Shown here: positions 1-10,889 of the stretch, in pieces
Numbering within the stretch: position 1 is the stretch's first letter
Layout: each line of letters begins with the position of its first letter
Assembly (NCBI GenBank): GCA_002633025.1
Contig: NMRB01000486.1
Coordinates: forward strand, 110,550 to 174,549
DNA: 64,000 nucleotides
Source of the DNA: Notospermus geniculatus
Taxonomy: Eukaryota; Nemertea; Pilidiophora; Heteronemertea; Lineidae
Direction of reading: 5' to 3'
Notes under the pieces: generated by a model
Databases searched by the model: none
What the model saw: only the letters and a program-made list of their open reading frames with translations
Told to the model about the DNA's origin: nothing
Translations under genes and position numbers: made by a program

Positions 1-186
1 CCCCCCGATCCCCTACCTTCAACCTTGACTCCTGGTGGGTCACCGGGCACTGCCCAAACCTGGAAGTGATGCCCTAGGGCCTATGTTGTTCTGTATTCTG
101 GACCTTGGATTTAGCAAGATCTCTTGGTCTTGGAGAAGGAGGACACTATTAAAAGGGATATATTTCTGGGAAAGCAAGGGGTCAGG

Positions 187-492
187 GTTTCCGCCAGGAT
201 TTTCAAGGAGGGGGAGAAAAAAAATTATCAAAAATTTCAAAAAAAAATGTTGTTTTTTTGTTAAAAATGGCCTCCAGAGTCATTTTTACAATCCAAAATG
301 CAAAATTAGTCTTCCTTCTGCATGAAGATTGCATTTGAAATGTAAGAAATAAAAGAAAAAACACTACTGAAGTGAAAATAGTGATATTTGAAAAAGGTAG
401 GCCTAAGGCCTAGTCTGCAAACTTGAAGGGGGATAGGCCTATCCCCTCCTTGAAATTTTTTAGGAGGGGATCATCCCCCCTCTGGCAGAAAC
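187..492. repeat. Foldback element, GTTTCYGCCAG termini
   Basis: The left end reads GTTTCCGCCAGGATTTTCAA followed by a G-rich stretch. The right end is the inverted form (CTGGCAGAAAC), with a matching C-rich stretch and TTGAAATTTT inside. The two arms pair imperfectly. A related terminus recurs near 54,172-54,303. No coding capacity is visible, so this is inferred to be an old non-autonomous element. Confidence 0.5.
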
Positions 493-1181
493 ACTGGTGT
501 ATAGCTAGGCCTATTTTCACAAATTTAGTAAAAAACATTCAAAAGGGGTAATTTGCTGAACCCTGCAAACACCTTGTTGGGACCATAGTCCTTCCTAGGC
601 CCTATCTGTTTTTTGTTTTGGTACCCGGCCGCCTGGCATGCCTGGGAGACTCCCACGGAACAGACAGTAGCGCCGCGGCGGGGAGAAGTTGCACCTCATT
701 CTCATCAAAACTGTGTAGTGAGACCTGGAAACCACCTAGTGGAGGATCCTTGTATCAATATAGAAAGCCGTCTCATTTGCTCAGCAGCAAAAAATGTGGG
801 CCTACTTCTGCAGTTTTATCAAACTCGTCCCCAGTGGGTTTACGTTCCTACAACACCACTGGAAAGGGCTGACGACTTCAGGAATACTGCGCATGCGCGA
901 TATACTAATTTATGAGGCGAATCACACTGAGCTGGGACCCGCGGCATGATGTTCCCAACTAAACTATTCGTTTGAAATTGCTCTAATACTCAAACAACTT
1001 CGTGTTTTGGGTGTATTATATGACTCTTTAGGCATATATGATATTTTTCAGTCATCGAAGAACGAAATATTGTGGGAAACAGACATTTTGGCACGCTGCC
1101 AGCGGTTGACCAGAAATTTTGGTCAGATCGCAGCCCTTTCCAGAGATATCCTCGGATGAGGTAGATCTGGGTACGAGATTG

Positions 1182-1182
1182 N
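1182..1182. other. Single-N assembly join
   Basis: One ambiguous base lies in otherwise unique sequence. Unlike the Ns at 4417, 7514 and 59495, no duplicated flank was spotted here. It probably marks a contig join of unknown true length. Confidence 0.6.
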
Positions 1183-1353
1183 TTCCGAGGATGACAAGTT
1201 AAAAACCTGTCAATTGACAGGATAGACCCTGTCAATTTAAGCATATTCTGAGAACGAGTTTCAGCTTGTCAGTACGACGAGAATCTTTTAAGAGTGTGAC
1301 CAGCATCGAAGAAAAACAGTCAACACATGAACTAACTTAGTTTTTGATCATAG

Positions 1354-1776
1354 ACAGGCTTCTCTATTGATTCCTCGATCTGGTCTCATCAAATTCTCAT
1401 CGACGTAGGCTACGTGTTCACTGAAGGTAAGTTTGTGGATGACTCAGGTGAATGGACGTACGTACAAGTGGTTCCTAGCGACCACTCCAACAGAAAAAGA
1501 AAAGGAAAATGGCCACTTTTGCAGAGGAAATTGGTAGATCTACATCGTCATCTTCAAAGAAACTTTATGGGAGGAACATCAATATCTCCAGAAAACACGG
1601 TAATTTGCCCCAATATTATTAAGCACATTTCTCTCGGTCAAAGTTCTGATCAAATTTTCAGAAGTTTACCAACACAAGTCTTCAGAAATTTTCGCCGGGC
1701 TCACGGCTTTTCGAACAACTATTTATACATGTATGACTGTTTAAACCGTATTCAACATATTCAGGAAAATTTGTAA
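1354..1776 (+). CDS. Possible exon or ORF relic, unknown product
   Basis: The frame is open for 141 codons after a TAG at 1351, and there is no ATG near its beginning. It therefore reads more like an internal exon or a relic than an intact gene. The middle has protein-like composition: an acidic and aromatic patch (EGKFVDDSGEWTYVQVV) followed by a basic run (NRKRKGKW). A consensus-like splice donor (GAAG then GTAAGT) sits at about 1424-1432, inside the ORF. A second weaker one (GTAATT) is near 1598, so the open frame could be cut by splicing. No family is recognised. The stop at about 1774 is followed by a microsatellite. Chance openness cannot be excluded. Confidence 0.25.
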   Translation, partial: TGFSIDSSIWSHQILIDVGYVFTEGKFVDDSGEWTYVQVVPSDHSNRKRKGKWPLLQRKLVDLHRHLQRNFMGGTSISPENTVICPNIIKHISLGQSSDQIFRSLPTQVFRNFRRAHGFSNNYLYMYDCLNRIQHIQENL

Positions 1777-1820
1777 AGTATTTGACCAAAGAAAGAGAGA
1801 GCACAAAAGTCGACACACAA

Positions 1821-1907
1821 AATGATGATGATAATGATAATGATGATGATAATGATGATGATAATGATAATGATGATGATAATGATAATGATAATGATGA
1901 TGATATA
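1821..1907. repeat. GATGATAAT-type microsatellite
   Basis: An imperfect trinucleotide-based array of GAT and AAT units runs for almost 90 bases. Read on the minus strand it gives an artefactual serine/leucine-rich ORF. The flanks (CGACACACAA before, AGGAAGTCAACTTCC after) resemble those at about 15,732-15,766, where the microsatellite is replaced by a short unique stretch. This suggests both sit in the same repeat family. Confidence 0.85.
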
Positions 1908-2528
1908 TAGGAAGTCAACTTCCTCAGGCACTTTTCAGTATGGAACTCCAGAAAAGACTCAAAAGTATTTGACAATGTGAAGCGGGCTTTTATTTACCAG
2001 ATTTAAGACATTTACTGAAACTGATGCTGCCAGGCTACCGGATGAAACTGGCAGAGACTTGCGGCGTGGAACACACCTGAGGTGCAGGGTGTTCACAGCT
2101 GTACATACTGTACACGAATTCATCAGTGCATTCAAGGTGACGATGCACTGTAATACTACACGATGTTTCTCATCACTCAAGGCCATGAGCAGGAATAATA
2201 TGCTAATTTGTCTTAGTAAGTCTTAGGTGGTCGCGTCGAATGAGTGGAAATTGTGAGAACACTACAGCAGGGGAAACAATAACTCCTTCCCAATCGATCC
2301 ACTTGTCCACCCTTATTAGCCCTGGGCTATTTTTCATCTCGGACATATTTCACGGTGAAGTGGCTTCATCTGACCAGATATTCATCCGAGCGCACCTCGG
2401 TGAGATGCGCCCATCAATGTGTAGAAAGGATTCTTGTTTAGAAAGATAGATGGATTAGACGTATCGTTCATGGACGAAATTAAAACGATGGATGTGTCCT
2501 ATGAATGTTTGAAATGTCCAACATACAC

Positions 2529-2622
2529 ATCCTCCCACAGCAGGGCTTTGGTCTCGCTACGCTCGCACACGAAGTTTGTGTGAGTAGATGGAGCGAGGTA
2601 AAACCCCCTGCTGTGGGAGGAT
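2529..2622. mobile_element. Short MITE, family F3 (ATCCTCCC termini)
   Basis: Inverted termini ATCCTCCCACAGCAGGG enclose a short palindromic core containing GTGTGAGTAGATGGAGCGAG. The same structure recurs at 49,091, 58,354 and 60,736. No transposase is encoded. It is non-autonomous, and the best-preserved copy (60,736) is flanked by a 10-base target duplication. Confidence 0.7.
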
Positions 2623-3436
2623 GAACTTAGTGAGGGTCTGAAAAAGGCCGAGTAGGCCTATAGAAAGTACGTGCATTCCAAGCAAGAAGCAGTGCATACA
2701 GAGTTTCAGGGTAGGCCAAGTTGGAGACCGAAATATCGCAAGATATCTGAAGGTATCATCTAAATTTGTAAAACATCTGAGGGATCCTTATGAGCGCAGG
2801 CCATTATGTAGCCCTGTTCTATAGTCGAAAACATTTTGCCTGGATATATGTTACTGCACCTTTTGGCTTGCATTTTTACCTGATATTATGTCACACTCAA
2901 GAGGGTTACTGATGTGAAATTTACGCCATCTTTTTTTATATTAGTAGCAAAATTGAGATATTAAAGTTAAAGAGTGAGACGGTTTTTCCAGTGACCCGAT
3001 ATACATGTACAGGTAATATACGTACATTTTACCATTTAGTACCATGTTATGTAACTCTAGGCGGTTAAGAATTGAGTTAAAAAATAGGCCGTCCTTTGGA
3101 AGTCATGTACACATTTTTATTTTTAGGTTAGAAAACCGAGAGTTAATCCCACTTCATATAGTCAATTCCAGTTTTATCCCAAACACGTTACTGTTGCTGT
3201 AACGTTCTTGGCTGACATTTATGAAATACCAGCCGAAGTGTTTTGCTATCCAGATGATGTCGGAAAATATAAAACCTACATAATCTGCTCACAATCGACT
3301 CAAGAAAAATGATGAGGAAAAAATCCAATCATTGGAGACGTTATGATAGAAAAAGACAATCAATCTCGATCCCCGGATTTTATTGGATTTTCTGCCAGCA
3401 CGTCCACTTTCAACGCGTTGGGGTCAAAGCCAGGAA

Positions 3437-4347
3437 GCGGGTCAAGGACATGAGTAGACAGAAATGGTAATCCATGGACGAAGCGGAGAAAAAACCCACG
3501 AAAATGTTGCTAGCGAATGTGACTCTTAAGAAACACAGACCAACAGTTGGAATGGTCGATGAACCCTGAGATGCATCAACTGAGGGTCATCACGTCGTCA
3601 TGGTTACCAGAGAAACCGTTCCATAGTCTAAGACGCGACGAATATCGTGAATTTATGGATACACAAAAGGCAATATAATAAGAGTCGAAAATAAACGATT
3701 GAAAGTAATTTACAAAAAGGCACCTATATAAAGAATGATGTATGTACAATATTTGATAAACGTCGTAGAAAATGCTCCACGCATAGATCTACTCCCACAT
3801 TCACATACATTACATGTACAGTACATGCATCTCGGACTGCTTCATTAAATGGGGCCTTGACGACCCTCAGTGCAGTATGCACTGAAAACGCCACTGCATG
3901 TCCCATTAAGTGTCCTACGAACTCGACATCTTAGGCCTGGACATGAAATCACGACCATCGGTAAGGATGTCTCGGTGCGCCCATTGGTCAATGTCCTTAA
4001 TAATGTAGGTCAAGTGGGCTTGGCTTGAATATCCAGAATCGGCCTTCGATCGGTGAATCTACAGTATATCCCATCTTTATCCTTGCTGAGAATCGGACAT
4101 CGCGCTGCAATCCGATTATACATCTACTTCAGGAGTTTTTTGATTCAACATTTCACAGGCAATTCTCAAACTTCCCTTGTCAATGCGTTGGATAGACACC
4201 AATTTTGCAAGTCATTGCATTGGTCAAAATTCTGTAGCCAAAAAGATTTCTCCGTTTTTCTACTCATTCTACTCATTATACTTAAAAAGAGGTAGAAGAA
4301 TCCCTTACACTACTTCCTCGGGGGGGGGGGGGGGGGGGTTAAACACT
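3437..4347. repeat. First copy of a 0.9 kb duplicated segment
   Basis: This segment, starting GCGGGTCAAGGACATGAG, matches 4418-5333 almost base for base, with scattered substitutions and small indels. After TTAAACACT the two copies diverge. Copy one continues for about 70 bases to the N at 4417. The pattern fits two alleles placed in tandem by the assembler. It holds no recognised gene. Confidence 0.85.
4320..4338. repeat. 19-base poly-G run
   Basis: An uninterrupted G homopolymer lies near the end of the first duplicate. The second copy has only five Gs at the matching position (about 5320-5324). The difference is either allelic length variation or a sequencing error at a homopolymer. Confidence 0.9.
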
Positions 4348-4416
4348 AAGCCCACGCTAATTTTTGCGTTGCGTGGAATTAGCGTAGCGTTTGCGTGGAC
4401 TTTGCGGGATCTCTAA

Positions 4417-4417
4417 N
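4417..4417. other. Single-N join at a duplication boundary
   Basis: The base after the N begins exactly the segment already seen from 3437. This makes the N the junction between two overlapping, unmerged sequences. Confidence 0.85.
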
Positions 4418-5333
4418 GCGGGTCAAGGACATGAGTAGACAGAAATGGTAATCCATGGACGAAGCGGAGAAAAAACCCACGAAAATGTTGCTAGCGAATG
4501 TGACTCTTAAGAAACACAGACCAACAGTTGGAATGGTCGATGAACCCTGAGATGCATCAACTGGGGGTCATCACGTCGTCATGGTTACCAGAGAAACCGT
4601 TCCATAGTCTAAGACGCGACGAATATCGTGAATTTATGGATACACAAAAGGCAATATAATAAGAGTCGAATAAACGATTGAAAGTAATTTACAACAAGGC
4701 ACCTACATGTATATAAAGAATGATGTATGTACAATATTTGATAAACGTCGTAGAAAATGCTCCACGCATAGATCTACTCCACATTCACATATATTACATG
4801 TACAGTACATGCATCTCGGACTGCTTCATTACATCGCGGCTTGACGACCCTCAGTGCAGTATGCACTGAAAACGCCACTGTCCATTTTAACTCTCGCTAC
4901 GAAATCGACACCTTAGGCCTGGACATGAAATCACGACCATCGGTAAGGATGTCTCGGTGTCGCCGATTGGTCAATGTTCATTATAATCTAGGTCAAGTGG
5001 GCTTGGTTGAATATCCAGAATCGGCCTTCGATTGGTGAATCTACAGTATATCCCATCTTTATCCTTTATCCTTGTTGAGAATCGGACATCGCGCTGCAAT
5101 CCGATTATACATCTACTTCAGGAGTTTTTTGATTCAACATTTCACAGGCAATTCTCAAACTTCCCTTGTCAATGCGTTGGATAGACACCAATTTTGCAAG
5201 TCATTGCATTGGTCAGAATTCTGTAGGGCCGTCATAAGATGATTTCTCCGTGTTTCTACTCATTCAGTATTACTTAAAAGGTTTTAAGGGGGTAGAAGAA
5301 TCCCCTAGACGACTTCCTCGGGGGTTAAACACT
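4418..5333. repeat. Second copy of the 0.9 kb duplicated segment
   Basis: It is near-identical to 3437-4347, with differences such as CGGCTTGACG for GGGCCTTGACG and a longer ATCCTTTATCCTTG stretch. It carries no recognised gene. It continues directly into the unique sequence downstream, as expected if it is the start of the next contig. Confidence 0.85.
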
Positions 5334-5604
5334 CAACATACCGCCGGGTCTCATTCAGTCAGCCAAGATCCAGATTCCTGGTAGCTATGACGTCAATGGT
5401 GCAATTATCCGGCGTAAATTTCATCCAGGGTCAGAACACGTCAACAGAGGTTGAAGTGGCCCTGACGAGGCTGTGGATGTGATGGAATCAGATCTAGTGC
5501 GAAGAGTGGCTGGGAAAGAACAGGTGAAGGCTAAAGCCGACAAACGTGTTTGGATCAGAGTGGAACCTAAAACACGAAAAGGCTCTGGGTGCAGAGAATT
5601 TTAG
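5329..5604 (+). pseudogene. ORF relic with one in-frame stop, unknown family
   Basis: The frame runs from 5329 to TAG at 5602-5604 and is interrupted only by TGA at 5452-5454. Before the stop it reads PPGLIQSAKIQIPGSYDVNG and continues with a basic and acidic mix. After it comes SGPDEAVDVMESDLVRRVAG and then a lysine-rich stretch ending KGSGCREF. The composition is hydrophilic and protein-like, and codons look balanced on both sides of the TGA. There is no start codon, so it would be an exon or a decayed retrocopy or transposon fragment. No family is recognised. A sequencing error at the TGA is also possible. Confidence 0.35.
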
Positions 5605-6059
5605 AGTGGTGGTATGCGTTGCTTATATGGACTAAAAAATAACAGTTCAGTCATTTGCAAACGTAGCCCTCATCTTGATGCAGGGTCCATTTTGTTGCAT
5701 ATCATGCTTAGGCTACAAGCAACATGTACGGTACTTACTTGGGCCCACACTAGCATTCGTAGGTTTTGTCTCTTATAATTGTTGAGAATTTCATTATTTT
5801 TGTTCACATAGTCGTCGAAATCATGATGCTCATATTTTTCCCTATGCAATTTATGCTGCTGATATTCCCGTTCATTGTCAATACCAAAGGCATGAAAGGC
5901 CCGGGAAGAACTGGAAATAGGAAGAAGCGTTCACTTCCAACTTTTGTTTGGAGAAATTTTTATACTCTCGACAAACCTGAAGGAGAAAGGCATAGGTATT
6001 TTTCGCAAGGTAGGGGAAATCAAGAAGTATGTCAGAGCGAACAGATATAGCTTACATCT

Positions 6060-7178
6060 GTTCTACCTGCGGTGTTCTTTACCACGATAACTATTTCGAG
6101 ATCGCTGAAGACCTAAATATAGACGCAGATTACTATTTATAACTCGTCTGTGTTTTTCTTGACAGCTGGTGACGTCACGAACAGTATGGCTGCCGGATCA
6201 AGGCACCGTTACTGGATACCGTACGAGCACCTGGAAATTAAAGCTCGTACCGTATGTCGGTTACTATGTAGGCCTATAGGCCTACGTGCCGGGTGTGTTT
6301 CAAAATTGGTCACCCAAGAAAATGGGGCAAAATTTAACTTTGGAAAATCAATGGCACAAATCTTTGTGATCATTTTAAAAAATCAAATGTAGTATTTGAT
6401 AATAGACCTTTAACTATTAGTTTCTCCATCTGGGATGTACAGTGTATACTCATTTGAAGATAAAAAAATATTGAGCTTGCCAGCAAAATCTATTGTTCCG
6501 TCCGACACCAAAACTGCTTTCTGTCAGACTTTAAAGGGTTAATAGATCAATCAGTTTGCAGTGCCATAATTTAGAGCTCCATGATACCTAGATCTGACAT
6601 GAATATTGTAGAGTTTCAAGAAACAGCCTTTCACCAGTTAGTAGACAAACAATGGTGAAAATTTTCTGGCGTGTCGGACGGAACACTTTTTGAAACACAC
6701 CCACGTGTTTTTCTATTCACAATGGGCATGCGCACTTATGCGTACAGAGCGCGACGAGGTCGGCCCAGTGCACCCTGCACATTTTTCCCTTTAGGTACAG
6801 CGAGATGAAATATCTGATAGGTAATTACTTTTCAAAACTTAAAAAACTTTACGGTAACTTTCCATCAAAAAAGCACGTTGCAATGATGTATTGGATGGGT
6901 TGAACTGTCTGTCAATGTAATATTGCTCAGGCTTGAACTTCGAGAAATACCTTGGTTGGACAACTTGGGTCGTTAATCATGTTTAAGAGTAATGAACAGG
7001 TTAGTTTTTGCCCGACTGAACCTTTCCAGTCTGATTTACTGTGTTACTCCTGTACATTATTTCTCTCTATCCACATTCAACATGCACATTTCATTCTGTT
7101 TCTTGCTCTGGTTTACTCCCATCGAAAGGTCACTGCAGTTGGCGATTCAAACCGTCCAACTTACCCTTTCATTATCAA
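6060..7178. repeat. First copy of a 1.1 kb duplicated segment
   Basis: It matches 7515-8599 at both ends (TTCTACCTGCGGTG to CATTATCAA). The middle differs. This copy has a 412-base inverted-repeat transposon at 6291-6702, while the other has about 390 bases of different sequence (7735-8125). After ATTATCAA this copy continues into ACAAGAAAAGG and GACCTTGACC-rich repeat sequence, whereas copy two continues into other sequence. This is best read as two divergent alleles. Confidence 0.8.
6291..6702 (-). mobile_element. Non-autonomous DNA transposon, family F1
   Basis: It has perfect 15-base terminal inverted repeats, GGGTGTGTTTCAAAA at the left and its complement at the right. Read on the minus strand, most of the body matches the family member at 17,761, including internal CCGTCCGACAC and TGTCGGACGGAAC motifs facing each other. 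It contains no transposase ORF. It is missing from the matching place in the second duplicate (7515-8599), which suggests insertion polymorphism. The superfamily is not assigned because the target duplication is unclear. Confidence 0.85.
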
Positions 7179-7513
7179 CAAGAAAAGGACATCGGAGCGA
7201 TGTCTATGGTTTCCGATGATAAGTTTACTACTCTTGAGCTAGTTATCTGTGACCTTGACCTCTGACCTTGAGAAGTATTGCGTAACTGGAACAGGGATCC
7301 TTGATTAATCAAATAGGGGATGGTTAATGCAGGCTTCTAATTAGTTTTCCCCTGAAATTCTGAGTAGATTTGCACTTTAGAACTGTTTGACCTTGACCTT
7401 GACCTCTGACCTTCAAGGTCATTGTGTAATCTGAAAGCTCATCCTTGATAACCTAGGTGTAGATGAAGGTTTTAGGCTTCCACCATCACCAGGTTCTGTC
7501 TCATGTTATTTGT
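7179..7513. repeat. GACCTTGACC-rich interspersed repeat
   Basis: The stretch starts ACAAGAAAAGGACATCGG directly where the duplicate copies diverge. It carries two blocks of the type TGACCTTGACCTCTGACCTT. Similar wording occurs at 19,280-19,330. This kind of low-complexity directional repeat is common in marine invertebrate genomes. No ORF is seen. Confidence 0.5.
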
Positions 7514-7514
7514 N
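7514..7514. other. Single-N join at a duplication boundary
   Basis: Sequence after the N restarts at the same point as base 6060, which makes this a junction of two overlapping sequences. Confidence 0.85.
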
Positions 7515-8599
7515 GTTCTACCTGCGGTGTTCTTTACCACGGTAACTATTTCGAGATCGCTGGAGACCTAAATATAGACGCAGATTACTATTTATAACTC
7601 GTCTGTGTTTTTCTCGACAGCTGGTGACGTCACGAACAGTATGGCCGCCCGATCAAGGCACCGTTACTGGATACCGTACGAGCACCTGGAAATTAAAGCT
7701 CGTACCGTATGTCGGTTACTATGTAGGCCTATACGTGTTCTTCCATTGTTACAACAGAAGGCGCTCATATCTCGCACCAATCCGTTACGCCGTGCTCACA
7801 GGATTGTGGGTAATCAAGATGGCGTCGGGTGATTGACAGCGAACTACTTTCTTGGCTGATCATGTGATCCCTCGATCCCTGTAGTTTCTAGGATCAAAAT
7901 ACCTGTAAACCTCGCTTATTATGAGATTTGTTACTTGCTATACAATTATTCACAAAAATCTGTAAATATTTTTGCATTAAACAAAGAACGTTAAGCCAAT
8001 AACTTGGATTTATTTTTTTCCTACGCTGTGATGAGGTCGCGGACGTACACCTGGCCGAGGTGATGCGTTCCAAAGCTACACAGGTCTGTGCATAATCAGT
8101 CTCGCGCAGCCTGTGTGGACACAATGCGTGTTCTTCTATTCACAATGGGCATGCGCACTTATGCGTACACAGCGACGAGGTCGGCCCAGTGCACCCTGCA
8201 CATTTTTCCCTTTAGGTACGGCGAGATGAAATATCTGATAGGTAATTACTTTTCAAAACTTAAAAAACTTTACGGTAACTTTCCATCAAAAAAGCACGTT
8301 GCAATGATGTATTGGATGGGTTGAACTGTCTGTCAATGTAATATTGCTCAGGTTTGAACTTCGAGAAATGCCTTGGTTGGACAACTTGGGTCGTTAATCA
8401 TGTTTAAGAGTAATGAACAGGTTAGTTTTTGCCCGACTGAACCTTTCCAGTCTGATTTACTGTGTTACTCCTGTACATTATTTCTCTCTATCTACATTCA
8501 ACATGCACATTTCATTCTGTTTCTTGCTCTGGTTTACTCCCATCGAAAGGTCACTGCAGTTGGCGATTCAAACCGTCCAACTTACCCTTTCATTATCAA
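7515..8599. repeat. Second copy of the 1.1 kb duplicated segment
   Basis: It matches 6060-7178 except for the centre. The differing centre is bounded by direct repeats: GTGTTCTTCCATTG near 7736 and GTGTTCTTCTATTC near 8128. Recombination between these could have produced the shorter allele. No gene is recognised. Confidence 0.8.
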
Positions 8600-8649
8600 T
8601 TAGTTACATTCTCACAACTTTGATAATACATTGTGTTTAGAAAACCACT

Positions 8650-9025
8650 GGAAATTACCGGCCATGGAGAATTAGCGGAATCAGCGGATCTGGCGGATTT
8701 AGCGGATTCCGTATAAAATTTAAAAATCAATGGAAATTAATTGAGTAATATAGTTTTCAAGTGTTCTGTGTGCCGCACAGGTTATAAAGGAAAAGCTGCA
8801 ACAGCCTCGCGCACGGGAACTGGCCAAACTATTCCTGCAAACCATTTTCGTTGCCCTCTTTGGATGACCACTCTAAAAGCTATTTTCACTGTCCTTTATA
8901 ATGTGGCATAAAGAACACTTGAAAACTTAGTTTTACTTAATCAATTTCCATTTATTATTAAATGTTATTTAATTTTATACAGAATCCGCCAAATTCGCTA
9001 ATTCTCTATGGCCGAAATCACCCGA
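8650..9025. mobile_element. Foldback element with ~130-base arms
   Basis: The left arm contains GGCCATGGAGAATTAGCGG and repeated GCGGAT motifs. The right arm is its inverse (CCGCCAAATTCGCTAATTCT, then CTATGGCC). The arms also share CAATGGAAATTAATT-like and TTTTCAAGTGTTCT segments. The centre is about 100 bases and the element has no ORF. It could form a long hairpin. Confidence 0.75.
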
Positions 9026-9976
9026 ACCTTCTCACAAAGTACGTACATATACTGTACACAACATTTTTATGTATGACTTGAAAAGCTTTCAGCGAGTGCT
9101 TTCTAATGATTGATAGGTCTACCTATGTGACAGGGTTTTCTTTGTTTTCATAATCCTTCAGGCTTGTTGTATCTTTCATGGAATTTCAGCGAAAGGGCTT
9201 AGTTCAACGAGAGTGACCGACAGGGATCGCTGCAGTCTCAACCACGGAGCCAAACAGAGTAGCAAAATGGCCTATTCGAGGGACGAGGTTGAATATACGC
9301 AGGGGTGACATCTGCTGAGAAATTGTAGAACTAGTGGTCAAAGACAGTGAGGCTTTAAAGCTAAGAACTTGGCCAATCGAAACCCTTGTTGGAGATCATA
9401 TCAGGTTCGCATTGTACATGTAGGCCTACGTTTAGAGGTAAATCTACGACATCAAATCATTCATCCACCTTTTCCAACACATAGCAACATGCATGGCTGC
9501 ACCGACTGACAGTGTGAACTGTGCCTGCCGACAGCTACACGGAAAGCTGAAGAGCACTCCTTTGAATTTTCTTTAGCCGTGGTGTTTCTCTTCGACGCTG
9601 ACGTTATTCGGAGGAACCAAGTACGTGGTATACATTCTTAGCCTATCAATATCCACAAAACTAATAAATTTTGTGCATTTTTTATCAATATCATCCAAGG
9701 CACGCTGGCTTGGTAAATAACCTGCTCCAAGCTTCTTATACAGTGCTCTGACGTCAGTAGCATCACATACTGTACAAGCCAGTGTGCGAGTTTGATACCA
9801 CATCAACCTATTTGCAACATAAGTGCACGTAAAGAACGTTGCATTCTGTAGAATATTCATGGGCAATGAATTGCATGCAGAGGAGATCCAGCAGAAAAAT
9901 GGACTCTAAAGCCACGGATCTCTCGACCAGTCAGCTTTACTTTTCACTGTTTGACTGAGGCCCGTAGACGTCTAAT
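9026..9976. other. Stretch with nothing recognised
   Basis: Only short chance ORFs are present, such as a 97-codon minus-strand ORF near 9573-9866 without recognisable motifs. No inverted or tandem repeats were noticed. Confidence 0.5.
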
Positions 9977-10193
9977 GCACAGCCCACACTTTCCGAAAGT
10001 GCCACTTTTTAGAAAGGTGACACTTTGAGTAACTTTCGGAGAGTTCAGCTTGGAATTCTGACTTGGCAGTCACTTTCATTTGACGCTTTGAAAGTGTCAC
10101 TTTCGCGAAAGTGGAGTCAGTTGTGCACTAGCAAAGTACCGGTACAGCTAAAGTTACACTTTTCCAAAAGTACGGCGAAAGTGTGGGCTGTGC
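9977..10193. mobile_element. MITE with GCACAGCCCACACTTTC termini
   Basis: Inverted termini GCACAGCCCACACTTTC and GAAAGTGTGGGCTGTGC bound a 217-base element. The subterminal regions carry many copies of the motif CGAAAGTG or CACTTTC in both orientations, which is the arrangement expected of transposase-binding sites. No ORF of interest is seen. Only one copy was noticed in this window. Confidence 0.75.
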
Positions 10194-10370
10194 CACACAC
10201 TGGGCGTTTTTCAACATCATCATAATAGAGATAACTGGGTGGTTCAAAACGATTTCAACGTTACAACGAGTCGAAATCGCCAGTTAGTATTGGCTAGGTA
10301 TTTAAATACGCCACCCCTCTCTCAGTTTTGCACAAACATCCAATATTGAATTCCAAGGATTCAGATCTAA

Positions 10371-10616
10371 ACGAAATTTGCAGAAGCGGATCGTCACGGC
10401 CACATCGATGATTGGAAAGAGAAGTTTCGAAGGGCCACCTATCTGCCAGGACTGCGCCCAACAATCATCGAAAATACTATGTACACAATGATTCTGTCAC
10501 ACGCAAAATCGTCAGTTGAAAAAAAATATTCTGAATTCTTTCGTGGTTCGTTGAATGTCAGAAATATCTATTTCAGTTGCTATTCGATGCATATCTGTTT
10601 GCATTTGACCAGATAA
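10371..10616 (+). CDS. Stop-bounded ORF, unknown, weak
   Basis: The frame is open for 81 codons after a TAA. It begins with a hydrophilic, protein-like stretch (ADRHGHIDDWKEKFRRATYL) and ends in a less convincing part. There is no start codon close to the 5' end and no splice signal I can defend. It may be an exon fragment, a transposon relic or chance. Confidence 0.12.
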   Translation, partial: TKFAEADRHGHIDDWKEKFRRATYLPGLRPTIIENTMYTMILSHAKSSVEKKYSEFFRGSLNVRNIYFSCYSMHICLHLTR

Positions 10617-10889
10617 TTTCTACACGTATGTAACAGCCATATTTCTCACGAGTGTCATTTTTTCGATATTCAGATTTATCTGCTTGGAGAAGAGCTGACT
10701 GAAAAAAATATGTGCGATATAAAGAAAAGGATGTGTTTTTCAGCAGTCTCTTTTAGTTCATGATGTTTCTTTTTTTTGTTTTTTCGATGACAAGCCGGAA
10801 ACCAATACACTGAATGCTTTTTATTCCACTCTTTGTATGGGAAAACGTTCTATGTTGCCACTTTATATTGACATCATTTTGAGAAATAT

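Noticed and set aside
1682-1975. Serine/leucine-rich minus-strand ORF
   Set aside because: It is a translation of the GATGATAAT microsatellite.
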